From Lysinibacillus pinottii (GTDB lineage: Bacteria; Bacillota; Bacilli; Bacillales_A; Planococcaceae), in assembly GCF_024753545.1 (NCBI RefSeq), contig NZ_JANTOO010000020.1, forward strand, positions 1-64,000: DNA of 64,000 bases, written 5' to 3'. This document shows positions 17,088 to 25,541 of the stretch, one piece after another; within the stretch, counting starts at the first letter, position 1, and each line of letters starts with the position of its first letter. The notes beneath the pieces were generated by a model. It saw nothing but the letters and a program-made list of their open reading frames with translations. It ran no database searches and had not been told where the DNA came from. The position numbers and the translations under genes are program-made.

Positions 17088-17915
17088 TTAGTTTTTAGTT
17101 ACTAATACTTGATCCGCTTTAACCCATTCTGCACCTAAATTGTACCAACCATCTTTGGCGGCATGTACTTTATAAGTTCCTGGTGCTAATTGACGTTTAA
17201 ACGCTCCGTTAGGAGTGCTATACGTATTAATAGTAGATGTAACAGTTGCATGGTGATTAGCAATAGTTCCGTAAGCATGGTGAACATAACCAGACCCTAC
17301 ATTATAGAATAGAGTTCCATCAGCTGCATACTCTCTTTGACCATACACTTTGTATTTTCCACCAGCTTCAAGTTGACCGATAATTTCATAGCCAACATTT
17401 TTGAACACATTTGCCTTCTGAGTAATTGTAATCGTTGCCCAAGTTCCATCATACGTATGGTAGCTAACTGTTGGCTTGTCCCCGTTTAAATAAGGCATAG
17501 GATCTACCGCCTCTGATTGAGACACTCGTGCTTTTTCATATATTTCAAAATGCACATGTTGTCCAGTTGAACTCCCACTGTTCCCCATAACACCAATTTT
17601 ATCACCTTGATTGACAGTTTGACCAACAGAGACACTAATAGATTGTAAATGAGCATAAAGTGTATCATATGTTTTCCCATCAATACTGTGTCGAACTATT
17701 ACATAGTTTCCATAACCGCCATTACATGTATTACCGATAGAGCCATTATTTGAACAACCACCAACGGCTTTGTTAATCACACCCGCAGAGGAAGCATGTA
17801 CTGGTACATTGGAGCTAGTATTTGCAATATCCACTCCATAATGCATTGAACCACTTCTCATGCCATAAAGGCTTGTATAAATACCTTCAGCTGGTTTTAT
17901 AAATACCTGTTTCAT
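17088..17915 (-). CDS. M23 (lysostaphin-type) peptidase with C-terminal SH3-like repeats
   Basis: 275 residues from the ATG at 17915, which has AAGGAG 8 bases upstream; the frame extends further but without a ribosome site. The zinc peptidase domain fills residues 10-150, with His25 and Asp29 (HYGVD), His89 (YAHL) and His122 (HVHFEIY). Two SH3-like segments follow at about 165-275 (TITQKANVFKNVGYEIIG and VTSTINTYSTPNGAFKRQ...GWYNLGAEWVKADQVLV). It should cut peptidoglycan cross-bridges and bind the wall. No signal peptide is seen, so release may need lysis by the nearby holin and amidase, or it may be a bacteriocin-like wall hydrolase. Confidence 0.88.
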   Translation of the reverse strand: MKQVFIKPAEGIYTSLYGMRSGSMHYGVDIANTSSNVPVHASSAGVINKAVGGCSNNGSIGNTCNGGYGNYVIVRHSIDGKTYDTLYAHLQSISVSVGQTVNQGDKIGVMGNSGSSTGQHVHFEIYEKARVSQSEAVDPMPYLNGDKPTVSYHTYDGTWATITITQKANVFKNVGYEIIGQLEAGGKYKVYGQREYAADGTLFYNVGSGYVHHAYGTIANHHATVTSTINTYSTPNGAFKRQLAPGTYKVHAAKDGWYNLGAEWVKADQVLVTKN

Positions 17916-18039
17916 CAAACATTCTCCTTTTTTGAACTTCCTATATTTTAGTAGTATTAGATTGAATAATATATTGATATTTTTTAAGTAATAATTAAGT
18001 AATACCAAAGATAAATACTGAAAATAATACCGATTTAAT

Positions 18040-18074
18040 AGAAAAAGCCCATTACCAATTAAGCTAATGGGCTT
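18040..18074 (-). terminator. Terminator of the SOS-box gene
   Basis: AAGCCCATTA and TAATGGGCTT form a perfect 10-bp stem, followed on the minus strand by TTTTTC. It separates the 467-residue protein gene from the M23 peptidase gene, so the latter has its own promoter or depends on read-through. Confidence 0.85.
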
Positions 18075-18129
18075 AAATTTTTAAATAAATTCTTTCGTCA
18101 ATAACTTAGTGATTCTTTCTAAACTTGTT

Positions 18130-19533
18130 TTAAAGTGTTGTTATTCCACTGTTCATTGCTCCTGCTAAGCCTTGAAGGATACGGGATGCACCAGCTTCTG
18201 CTTTACCACCAGTATTAGTTGAAACAATGTTATACGGAAGTGCTGCTGAACCTGCTTTGTTTGCAATTGCAGAAGTTAATTTACCAGAGGTTACTAGAGT
18301 GTGACCACCATACCAAGCTGCTGTATATAGATAAGCTGTTACTGAAGCTGGATCACTGTTATGTGCTACTAAAGTATTGAAATTTTCATTTGAGGTTTTA
18401 ATCTGCACTGATGTTGGTGTATTTACTGAAGCAAAGTGTTGATAAGCCGCTAAAGCATAACCAGACGTTGGAACAGTGGTTGAATCTGTAGCGTCCGGAC
18501 TACCAGCCTTAAAGTTTGGAAGTCCAATCTCATAAGAACGACCTTCGTTTATAATTTGAGTATTGTAGTAGTTCATAATTTCTGCTGCTGTTTGTTGACA
18601 AACGTGAGAACTTAAAGCTATTGCATTTTTGAATTGAGGTATTTTTGTAGTGTCACCTAATTCTGCAATTCGATAAGCACGAGCCGCAAGGTTAAGACCC
18701 CAGATAACGAATGAGTTGTAGCCAGATGATGGGAAATACCCTCGTATTTGGTCGATATCACTTACTGTACCATTATCACCCGCACGGCCTGCCCCGATAT
18801 TTACACAAAGTTCAGTTAAACCGTTGTTTCCACGAGAATTACCGTATGATTCACGTAGACGCGTACACATTTGTGTGAACCAAGCGCTCAAGTCAGAATA
18901 GATTGCATTACCAGCACCGTTAATAGCAGCATTAATAAAGTGAACTGCACCTAAACCAAGAGTTACACCATTAAGTCCAGTTTTAGCATGTTTAGTACCA
19001 ACTAATGACCCAGTACTAACTGTTAAACCATTTCCATTTGCTAGACGTACATTTTTATAGCTATTTAGACCAGTAAAAGTAGTGTAGGACTTACTAACGT
19101 AACCAGTAAGTGCTGAACGTAATTCTGTTTGAGTTACTGGACGAGATGAATCAGCTTGTGTATACGAAGCCATATCAGCATCTTTTGCAAGAGCTAACGC
19201 TGCATAAGCACCTAAAGCTAAAATTGGATTTTCTGGACCTTCCTGAGATGGATTGGCTGGGTTAATGAATGATTTGTAGTTGATTAAAATACGGTGAATA
19301 CGAGTTAAGATTTGACCACGAACTGTCGCAGAAGATGCGTTAGAGTAAAGAGATGTCAAGAATAGTAATTGACTGCCAGCACGTTGACGTTTGACTGGTA
19401 CTGATTTATCAGTTGTACCAAAAATATCATGGAAGTTAGTTTTAGAGCCTGAATCTGCTGCCAAACGTACTGCACCATCTCCCATAATATTAGTAAAGAT
19501 TTTTTCTGCTTCTGTTTTGACTGTAAATGCCAA
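18130..19533 (-). CDS. Unrecognised 467-residue protein under an SOS-type promoter
   Basis: A TTG at 19533 has AAGGGG 9 bases upstream and is the better start; the in-frame ATG at 19542 touches that site. The protein is rich in Ala, Gly, Ser, Thr and Asn, looks mainly helical, and contains recurring hydrophobic helices (ILALGAYAALALAKDAD, VTLGLGAVHFINAAI, FVIWGLNLAARAYRIAELG, GYALAAYQHFASV, AYLYTAAWYGGHTL). This periodicity would suit an alpha/alpha toroid, as in some polysaccharide lyases, but no catalytic motif is recognised. There is no signal peptide. Its promoter is enclosed by two LexA boxes and it lies next to the tailocin lysis genes, so DNA damage should induce it together with lysis. 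Confidence 0.85.
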   Translation of the reverse strand: MAFTVKTEAEKIFTNIMGDGAVRLAADSGSKTNFHDIFGTTDKSVPVKRQRAGSQLLFLTSLYSNASSATVRGQILTRIHRILINYKSFINPANPSQEGPENPILALGAYAALALAKDADMASYTQADSSRPVTQTELRSALTGYVSKSYTTFTGLNSYKNVRLANGNGLTVSTGSLVGTKHAKTGLNGVTLGLGAVHFINAAINGAGNAIYSDLSAWFTQMCTRLRESYGNSRGNNGLTELCVNIGAGRAGDNGTVSDIDQIRGYFPSSGYNSFVIWGLNLAARAYRIAELGDTTKIPQFKNAIALSSHVCQQTAAEIMNYYNTQIINEGRSYEIGLPNFKAGSPDATDSTTVPTSGYALAAYQHFASVNTPTSVQIKTSNENFNTLVAHNSDPASVTAYLYTAAWYGGHTLVTSGKLTSAIANKAGSAALPYNIVSTNTGGKAEAGASRILQGLAGAMNSGITTL

Positions 19534-19575
19534 AGTTATCATCCCCTTATGTTTTAATAAAAAGCTCCCTTTTAA

Positions 19576-19623
19576 GAACGTTTGTTCTTGTTTTATTATA
19601 GAACAAACGTTCTTATTTTACAA
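19576..19623 (-). promoter_or_regulatory. Promoter flanked by two LexA (SOS) boxes
   Basis: On the minus strand TTGTAA (19623-19618), 17 bases, and TATAAT (19600-19595) form a near-consensus sigma-A promoter. GAACAAACGTTC (19601-19612, read on the plus strand) fills the spacer and GAACGTTTGTTC (19576-19587) lies at the transcription start. Both match the Bacillus LexA core GAAC-N4-GTTC. The two boxes are also mirror images of each other, giving a 14-bp perfect inverted repeat. Confidence 0.85.
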
Positions 19624-19703
19624 GGTAATTTATACATTTAAAGTTAAATAAAAGAAAAAATACGATTGCAGCAACTTGTATATAAGAATTTCATAATAAA
19701 AAA

Positions 19704-19734
19704 CAAAAACCTAGGCTCAAAATTTGAGACCCAG
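19704..19734 (-). terminator. Terminator at the end of the tailocin operon
   Basis: CTAGGCTCAA pairs imperfectly with TTGAGACCCAG around a short loop. T-rich tracts follow on both strands, longer on the minus strand. Confidence 0.55.
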
Positions 19735-19739
19735 TCTTT

Positions 19740-19883
19740 TTAAATTCTTACTAGATAGTTTGATTGTTTTTGAATTGGATCCTTGTAATTCCAATGTTGC
19801 AATTTCTTATCCTCATTAAACCATTCACTGTTGTTTTCAACCCAATTATTTCGAAATTCTTCATATGATATACAGTCTCTCAT
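19740..19883 (-). CDS. Small hypothetical protein after the amidase gene
   Basis: 47 residues from ATG, MRDCISYEEFRNNWVENNSEW..., charged and soluble with a protein-like composition. An in-frame GTG seven codons upstream (19904) would add VVSNLDS and lies just behind GAGGTG, so the true start is uncertain. It is the last frame of the tail-lysis operon before the terminator. Function unknown. Confidence 0.4.
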   Translation of the reverse strand: MRDCISYEEFRNNWVENNSEWFNEDKKLQHWNYKDPIQKQSNYLVRI

Positions 19884-19971
19884 CGAATCCAAATTGGAAA
19901 CCACAACACCTCATATTTCAAAAATAAGAATTCATACGCCCTTTTGCAATTAGGGTAACAGGCTTCTGCTA

Positions 19972-20694
19972 TTAAGTGCTCCGTTGTGTAATGATGATTT
20001 TTAATCCTTCAAAATCTCCCCCAGTTAATGTACCCGCATCGAATTTATCTAGCCATGATTTGTCTATTAATTTCTTGTCTACGGTTTGTTTGATTAAATC
20101 ACGTACTGCAGCTTTTGTTGTCTCATTTGTAAATTTCATACAACCATCATCCTTTTCAATTTGTTGTGGTATATCCATACCATTCAAAATATCGTTTTTA
20201 AATTGACCCTCTGATATCCCCATGCTCATCAAATATGAAAATGGATCTCGATGTGTCGTACCTTTTAAATGATCTGTGATCCAGCGGTGTGACTTTATAC
20301 CATTGCCACTACCATCAAGTATAGTAGGGATTCCAGCATCTTTTGCAAGCTCCCTTAATACCCAAACATAAGCCGCGTAATCTTTTTCAAACTGTTCCTT
20401 ATTATTGGTTCGAGCTAGTTCTACTTGGGCAAAGCTAAATGGATTCCCTTTTGGCCCACAACCATATTGCACGCGATTCACGGGGGCAATTTGTACAATA
20501 CGTCCTCCACCACCTACCCAATGGGAAGTAAAGGCATTTGCTTTATTACGATTCATATAGGTTATTTCATTTTCTAGAGCGTTCGGGCCACAATTATTTG
20601 CATTGCCCGATTCATGGGCAATGACGTATTTGACTGCAGTTAAAGCATAGTTTGGTAGTCCTGACATGAAGCGCTTTTCAATGACATAACTCAT
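19972..20694 (-). CDS. N-acetylmuramoyl-L-alanine amidase, tailocin endolysin
   Basis: 240 residues. The Amidase_2 (T7-lysozyme/PGRP) zinc site is present: His27 in YVIAHESGN, then SHWVGGGGRIVQIAP, and the HRDP motif THRDPFSYL. The last 60 residues form a small helical C-terminal part (KFTNETTKAAVRDLIKQTVD...), perhaps wall binding. It cuts the bond between muramic acid and L-alanine. It overlaps the holin gene by 4 bases, the standard lysis cassette order. Confidence 0.92.
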   Translation of the reverse strand: MSYVIEKRFMSGLPNYALTAVKYVIAHESGNANNCGPNALENEITYMNRNKANAFTSHWVGGGGRIVQIAPVNRVQYGCGPKGNPFSFAQVELARTNNKEQFEKDYAAYVWVLRELAKDAGIPTILDGSGNGIKSHRWITDHLKGTTHRDPFSYLMSMGISEGQFKNDILNGMDIPQQIEKDDGCMKFTNETTKAAVRDLIKQTVDKKLIDKSWLDKFDAGTLTGGDFEGLKIIITQRST

Positions 20695-20957
20695 TTTCCA
20701 TTACCCTCTTTATTTGAGTATTGTTTATATAATTGATTGCTAAAAACAGCAGCTCCACTTACAAGAACCCCTTGTACAATACTTTGCATAGTGAAACCCA
20801 TCAAGCTGATTGTAAACGTTACCCCAACTACTAATAAAATATAGGGAATCAACCAATCTTGCATTTTAGGTGTATTCTTTAAAGCCTGTCCTATAACCAA
20901 TAAAACAGGCACTACAATTAGCGCCTGTTCAATAATATAATCATATAAAAATTCCAT
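20691..20957 (-). CDS. Phage holin
   Basis: 88 residues with three hydrophobic segments: LIVVPVLLVIGQAL, WLIPYILLVVGVTFTISLMG and SIVQGVLVSGAAVFSNQLY. The C-terminus is charged (YKQYSNKEGNGK). Size and topology suit the small phage-holin families of Bacillales. It forms membrane lesions that let the amidase reach the wall. It lies between the XhlA-like gene and the amidase. Confidence 0.85.
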   Translation of the reverse strand: MEFLYDYIIEQALIVVPVLLVIGQALKNTPKMQDWLIPYILLVVGVTFTISLMGFTMQSIVQGVLVSGAAVFSNQLYKQYSNKEGNGK

Positions 20958-20969
20958 AGTATGATCCCC

Positions 20970-21215
20970 CTAGTAGGTTTTGATAACAAGTGTTAACAAT
21001 CCTAAAATAACAGCGCCTATAATAGTTGTAGATACCCACCAAACGATTTTATCAATTTTGTTTAATCGATGGTGAGCATTTTTAGTACTCGCTAATGCTT
21101 CCTCTGCGATATCCTTAGCGTTATCCGCAGTTTGACGAATATCTCTAATATCATCAATTTTTGCCTCGATACCTCCAAGGCGTTCATAAATATTTCTGAT
21201 TAATTCATCTCCCAT
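20970..21215 (-). CDS. xhlA: XhlA-like lysis accessory protein
   Basis: 81 residues: a coiled-coil-like first part (LGGIEAKIDDIRDIRQTADNAKDIAEEAL) and a single C-terminal membrane helix (IVWWVSTTIIGAVILGLLTLVI). This is the haemolysin XhlA pattern found before the holin in PBSX. It probably assists the holin at the membrane. Confidence 0.85.
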   Translation of the reverse strand: MGDELIRNIYERLGGIEAKIDDIRDIRQTADNAKDIAEEALASTKNAHHRLNKIDKIVWWVSTTIIGAVILGLLTLVIKTY

Positions 21216-21249
21216 GACATCAATCCATTTCTCTTTTGATTCAAATAAA

Positions 21250-21304
21250 AAGCTATGAAAAGTATCGAGATTCAGTAGTTCATCTCGATTGCTTTCATAG
21301 CTTA
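21250..21304 (-). terminator. Long hairpin between tail genes and lysis genes
   Basis: AAGCTATGAAA and TTTCATAGCTT, extended by AATCGAGAT and ATCTCGATA, form a long interrupted stem. A T-rich stretch follows on the minus strand. It would partly stop transcripts coming from the tail genes before the lysis cassette. Confidence 0.75.
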
Positions 21305-21339
21305 AAACACATAAAAAATAACGCTAGCTTATGCTGCGT

Positions 21340-21450
21340 TTACTTGTTTTCGCTATTAAGTAATGCTTGTACAGCTTCTCGCCATAACAACGGCACCTGA
21401 TCGATTGTTCGCAAATTCATTTTAATTAAATCCCAATATAGTTTAGCCAT
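21340..21450 (-). CDS. xkdX: XkdX family small phage protein
   Basis: 36 residues, MAKLYWDLIKMNLRTIDQVP..., matching the short XkdX proteins that follow tail-fibre genes in PBSX-like elements. The start overlaps the stop of the upstream gene by one base (TAATG). Its role is unknown. The position supports the reading of the whole operon. Confidence 0.8.
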   Translation of the reverse strand: MAKLYWDLIKMNLRTIDQVPLLWREAVQALLNSENK

Positions 21451-21869
21451 TATAAAACCTCCTTAGTTGCTATTAATTCCGCCACTTCTGCAATAGCTAA
21501 TTGATTTTCTATTTTGTCTTGCTGTTGTGCCTCCGCTGATTCAGCTATAGCTAGTTTTAATTCTTTATTTTCTGCTTTTACGGCAGCTAGCTCTTCTTTT
21601 AGTATTTCCATTTCAGTCTTCGGTATTACTTCGTATTCATACCACTGTTCTCCAGTTTGGGGATTGACGAAATGCATTGCCATTTTACCGTTAGATTCTG
21701 GCTGGGGGATAGACTCGACAAATACCCCGCCCATCTTCTCAATCGCTTCTTTTGACATTAAATTTCCATTCTCATCTTTAATTCCGTATACAGGATCAAA
21801 CGGAATGTAGTTTGTACCCACAACCGCTGCTTTCCCTTCTGATACTTCTTGTGTCCATAATAAAATCAT
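21450..21869 (-). CDS. Tail-fibre associated protein (XkdW-like position)
   Basis: 139 residues. The N-terminal half is beta-rich (VSEGKAAVVGTNYIPFDPVYGIKDENGNL) and is followed by a long charged helix, ILKEELAAVKAENKELKLAIAES, probably a coiled coil. Proteins of this type lie between the fibre and XkdX genes in Bacillales tail clusters and may help fibre assembly. Start ATG with AGGAGGAT upstream. Confidence 0.7.
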   Translation of the reverse strand: MILLWTQEVSEGKAAVVGTNYIPFDPVYGIKDENGNLMSKEAIEKMGGVFVESIPQPESNGKMAMHFVNPQTGEQWYEYEVIPKTEMEILKEELAAVKAENKELKLAIAESAEAQQQDKIENQLAIAEVAELIATKEVL

Positions 21870-21882
21870 TTAAAAATCCTCC

Positions 21883-23508
21883 TTATTTTAAGGATACATA
21901 CCAATCCCATTTTCTTATAATTCCATACGACCATGTTCCTTGACTTTGTGACATTATTACACTGTCAAATAATGGTTCATAGGTTAATGCCTGAATATGT
22001 TCGATATACGCATTTCGACTTTGTGATAAAATCTGATTCCATACTATCTGTAGATTTTTGTTGAGTCTGCCGATTATGTTATAGTTCATGTTTGATATGG
22101 TTGTACTATCGACTTCCCGCCAATAAAAACCAGCGCCTGTCCCAAAGTATGCGCCACCGTTACCGTCAGTGCATAAATTTAATGGGTACGAATATTGTTC
22201 TCCTATTAAATTGTTTATCGCTATAGCACTTCCTGCGGCGCCAGAAGATGATATAACACGTATAAGGTTTTCGTTTCTATACGGAGTATAACTAGAGTTA
22301 CCTCCGCCATATGATACCATTATACTTCCATCTGATAACTCTATAACGTTTTTCATACTTGATATATATACGCTCACAGCGCTGTGAATAGTATATAATG
22401 CTACCGTCCATAGAGTCGCTCCATTGCTAGCTTGTATTTTGACTACACTATAACCACCATATCCAGTAGCAATAACAATATTGTTATCGGATAACAGTCT
22501 CATGTCGACAACATCCGCGTTGTTATCTACTGGTTTCGTCCATATTAAACTCCCATATCGATTATATTTTCGTATTTCACGTTTATCACCGCCGACACTT
22601 TGGTATACATTAATTGCAACATATACGTCCCCTGTATTCGTAATAGCCACTCTGTTAGCTATACCGCTATTTCCTAAAGGTATAACTGCAAGTTGCGTCA
22701 GGTCCAAATTATATATAAAGACGTTTCTACCTGAGTAAAAAGAAAGAAAATCACCATTAACAGTTACACCACTAGGAATTGGTCTATTAGGATCGGATAA
22801 TGTTATTTTGTTTACTAACGACCCAGTTGGTGAATATTTTGCCAAAGTGGTAACACTACTATCACGATTATCTGGATTAGTAATCATGTAAACATTTCCG
22901 TCTTTGTCTACTCCTGTTGGAAAAGCACCACCGTAATTTACAGGTGCCGCGATCCATTGTGACCTATAACCTGCAGTTACTTTAGACGTTGGTATTTTCT
23001 CGCCACTGTTATACACTTTTAGTGTACCGACTTGTTCACCTTCATCATTTGTAAACGTCTTATCTTTTACAACATCCTCGGGTTTGGCTGTTCCTACACC
23101 TCCTTCACCCTGTAAGATAAAAGCCCCTGCACGATAGCGAACAGTATACACACCATTAGCCTTTGCATTACTAAATGCTGTGCCATTCGCTTTTTTTATA
23201 GGAATAGCACCTAATCCATTTATATTTAATGTCATTGCTGCTGTACTGTTTGCATTAACTGGAAATGATACAGCTAGACCATTTTTATAGCTTTCAATGT
23301 CAGGAATATTTGCAGTTAAGGCGTTCGCTGTGCCTCCTACTGTTTCCAGCCATTTGACTGAATCAGTAGGGCTGACAGTTGGGATGGTATCCTCAATACG
23401 TTTCATCTCCGTATCAATCTTATCAAGATTGGCGTTAACCACATTTACATTATAAAACTCATCTTCATTATCCTTTTTAAAACCATAATTAACAGTGTCA
23501 GTAGACAT
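21883..23508 (-). CDS. Tail fibre with C-terminal beta-propeller-like domain
   Basis: 541 residues. The first 165 are a fibre shaft like that of XkdV (VNYGFKKDNEDEFYNVNVVNANLDKIDTEM, then a Gly/Asn-rich collar-type repeat). From about residue 180 on, short repeats follow with the rhythm of propeller blades: KDGNVYMITN, NTGDVYVAIN, SDNNIVIATG, SDGSIMVSYG, GNGGAYFGTG. The pattern suggests six or seven blades. As the outermost part of the particle it should decide which cells are bound. Confidence 0.82.
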   Translation of the reverse strand: MSTDTVNYGFKKDNEDEFYNVNVVNANLDKIDTEMKRIEDTIPTVSPTDSVKWLETVGGTANALTANIPDIESYKNGLAVSFPVNANSTAAMTLNINGLGAIPIKKANGTAFSNAKANGVYTVRYRAGAFILQGEGGVGTAKPEDVVKDKTFTNDEGEQVGTLKVYNSGEKIPTSKVTAGYRSQWIAAPVNYGGAFPTGVDKDGNVYMITNPDNRDSSVTTLAKYSPTGSLVNKITLSDPNRPIPSGVTVNGDFLSFYSGRNVFIYNLDLTQLAVIPLGNSGIANRVAITNTGDVYVAINVYQSVGGDKREIRKYNRYGSLIWTKPVDNNADVVDMRLLSDNNIVIATGYGGYSVVKIQASNGATLWTVALYTIHSAVSVYISSMKNVIELSDGSIMVSYGGGNSSYTPYRNENLIRVISSSGAAGSAIAINNLIGEQYSYPLNLCTDGNGGAYFGTGAGFYWREVDSTTISNMNYNIIGRLNKNLQIVWNQILSQSRNAYIEHIQALTYEPLFDSVIMSQSQGTWSYGIIRKWDWYVSLK

Positions 23509-24056
23509 TACGATAACACTTCCTCTCTCAGTTGTTTATGTGTATAGGCGGCCAATTGAGCGTGCGTAAAGCGCGCCAGTGCACTATGTTGGATGTATCT
23601 AATTTCCACATACACCAACATGTTTTGTGGAGTTACTCGCTCTAGTAATACCTCTACAATTTCAAATTCTCGAGACACGGTTAACTCCAGCTTTACACGT
23701 ACCCACTTTTCAGATGTACTGCGAGTAAGCTCGTACTTTCCCTCCCCTAGTAAGCTATCAAGTAGCTGTTTCAGAACGGGAAAACTATACGGTGCTTGTT
23801 CTTGATACCGTGATAAAATGCGAAAACGACGTGTTTCAAGTGTTTCTGATTCATTAGTAATTAAACCAAGCATTCTCTCATAACGATGGGCACCACTTTC
23901 ATCTAGGGCAAGGATAAATTGATTATTAAATAACGATTCCGTTAGTTCCCATACTCGCTCTAATGATGGATTTTCAAGTGATGCAATCTTTTGAAGTTCC
24001 TTGATTTCGTGAAGGATAGGAGGGAGGTAGCTTAAAACATCCACTTTTCTAGCCAC
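23508..24056 (-). CDS. xkdU: Baseplate protein XkdU (YmfQ/DUF2313 family)
   Basis: 182 residues. MARKVDVLSYLPPILHEIKELQKI is the typical start; the middle includes LIT(N)ESETLETRRFRILSRYQ. It acts at the periphery of the baseplate wedge next to the J protein. The stop and the fibre start share one base. The start overlaps the XkdT gene by 8 bases. Confidence 0.88.
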   Translation of the reverse strand: MARKVDVLSYLPPILHEIKELQKIASLENPSLERVWELTESLFNNQFILALDESGAHRYERMLGLITNESETLETRRFRILSRYQEQAPYSFPVLKQLLDSLLGEGKYELTRSTSEKWVRVKLELTVSREFEIVEVLLERVTPQNMLVYVEIRYIQHSALARFTHAQLAAYTHKQLREEVLS

Positions 24057-25134
24057 TTATAGTCCCCCTCTTTGGTATTGCTTCTTTATCAAGTTCCAGG
24101 TTGCTTGCCTTACCATTTAATATTGTGTTAGCTATATCGATGACTCCATTAATACCAAGAATACGTGTTTCAATTTGGCTTATACGAATAATCAGCCCTG
24201 CTTCATCTTCTTGTTTTGTAACTGCCGACGCCCAAAGTTCTGCGAGCTCCTTAAAGTATCCATCAATTACCTCTTGGATAGCATTCTCTACATCCTCAAA
24301 AAACCAACCAGATTGCAGGGTAATTGTTGATATGATATTTACTGTTGTTTCATTGACAGCCGAAATAGTAACGTTGTGATCAATAGGAGCAAGGCCAACT
24401 CCGTCACCTTGCGCATCTAATGGATCCATCAACTGTTGTACTAACCCCACTAATTCATTGGATGGTTTCGAAAAAGTAGAGTCAATAATCGTAACGCCAA
24501 CAGTGCCACCTCCATATTTTGCTCGGTAGATACGTGCACCTCCAACCCCTGGTATATTTCCAACTCGCTCTTTGTAATCGGCGCGGTTCCCTCCAAACGA
24601 AATACTTTCAAAGCTATTGAAATAACGCGATCTAAAAGCTTCTGTATCTTCTTCGTTCTCTCCTGGAATTAACAAATCCGTTAACTGTGCTGTCTCAAGA
24701 CCTGCAATGTAATCAATCGGTATTAGTTGTCCTGTCTCGAAATTTCCAATCTCACCTACGGTTTCACACTCCAGCTTAAAAATACCTTTTTCGATTTTTT
24801 CAAGGACTACGTAGTTGCATTCTTCCTGCGAAAAACGTGCACCTAAGGGAACATCGATATTGAATACTCCTTTGCGTATAGCTTTCGTTGCAGGCGTTGG
24901 ACTAAGTCCCCGTTCAGCTGCCCGCCTTATTAAATTCTGTCGTGAGGCCGTATCTGCGAACATTTGATTTTCGTAGTTTAGCAATGTAAAAAGAATTTGA
25001 GCAGTCTCGGCAGTATTGGCTGCTGTTGCCTGATAAATCAACGATGTCTCTCGTTTATCCTGTGCTGGTACATTAGAAAGTTTCTGAACTAATAAATCCT
25101 CATAGGAAGTATTTAAATCAAAAATTGCTACCAT
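24049..25134 (-). CDS. xkdT: Baseplate J-like protein XkdT
   Basis: 361 residues. The baseplate-J hallmark is seen in PGENEEDTEAFRSRYFNSFES and the following NIPGVGGARIYRAKYGGGTVGVTIID. It forms the baseplate wedge that triggers sheath contraction. It is coupled to its neighbours by overlapping stop and start codons. Confidence 0.92.
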   Translation of the reverse strand: MVAIFDLNTSYEDLLVQKLSNVPAQDKRETSLIYQATAANTAETAQILFTLLNYENQMFADTASRQNLIRRAAERGLSPTPATKAIRKGVFNIDVPLGARFSQEECNYVVLEKIEKGIFKLECETVGEIGNFETGQLIPIDYIAGLETAQLTDLLIPGENEEDTEAFRSRYFNSFESISFGGNRADYKERVGNIPGVGGARIYRAKYGGGTVGVTIIDSTFSKPSNELVGLVQQLMDPLDAQGDGVGLAPIDHNVTISAVNETTVNIISTITLQSGWFFEDVENAIQEVIDGYFKELAELWASAVTKQEDEAGLIIRISQIETRILGINGVIDIANTILNGKASNLELDKEAIPKRGTISG

Positions 25135-25541
25135 TAATAATCCACCTCTTTCTCTGCAGTGATTTCACCAAAAATGGTGTGGGCTACGTATTGAACGTGC
25201 ACTTTATTTTTAGTGGTTGTTACTTCAAATGAATCAACATTCGTAATGCGGTCATCTTGTAATAAAGCCTCTTGAATGCGTTGTTTTACTTCGCTGGCAA
25301 CATATACTGTTGGTTGGCCAATTAAATCATTGGTTTCAAAACCTGTGTTCCAACTATAAATTAAATGATCGTAACGCTCGATATTAAGCATAAAAAAAAT
25401 CGCTTGTTTCATGGCCTCTAGTTCATCAATGGTGCCATAACAGCGATCTAATTCGTTATTTATTTTAAATGTCTTAGAAGGTTCAATTTCTTCCTCAAAA
25501 TCGAATGTCAGTCCATCGTTTATGGCCTGTGGAATCATCAA
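25134..25541 (-). CDS. xkdS: Baseplate wedge protein XkdS (DUF2634, gp25-like)
   Basis: 135 residues. The central part, ELEAMKQAIFFMLNIERYDHLIYSWNTGFE, is the signature of DUF2634/XkdS. The C-terminal part has VTTTKNKVHVQYVAHTIFGEI. In contractile tails this gp25-like protein links sheath and baseplate. Confidence 0.88.
   Translation of the reverse strand: MMIPQAINDGLTFDFEEEIEPSKTFKINNELDRCYGTIDELEAMKQAIFFMLNIERYDHLIYSWNTGFETNDLIGQPTVYVASEVKQRIQEALLQDDRITNVDSFEVTTTKNKVHVQYVAHTIFGEITAEKEVDY

Noticed and set aside
19576..19612. Reading the two SOS boxes as a simple rho-independent hairpin
   Set aside because: The arms are 14-bp complementary, but no T-tract follows and a near-consensus promoter is embedded between and beside them, which fits LexA control better.
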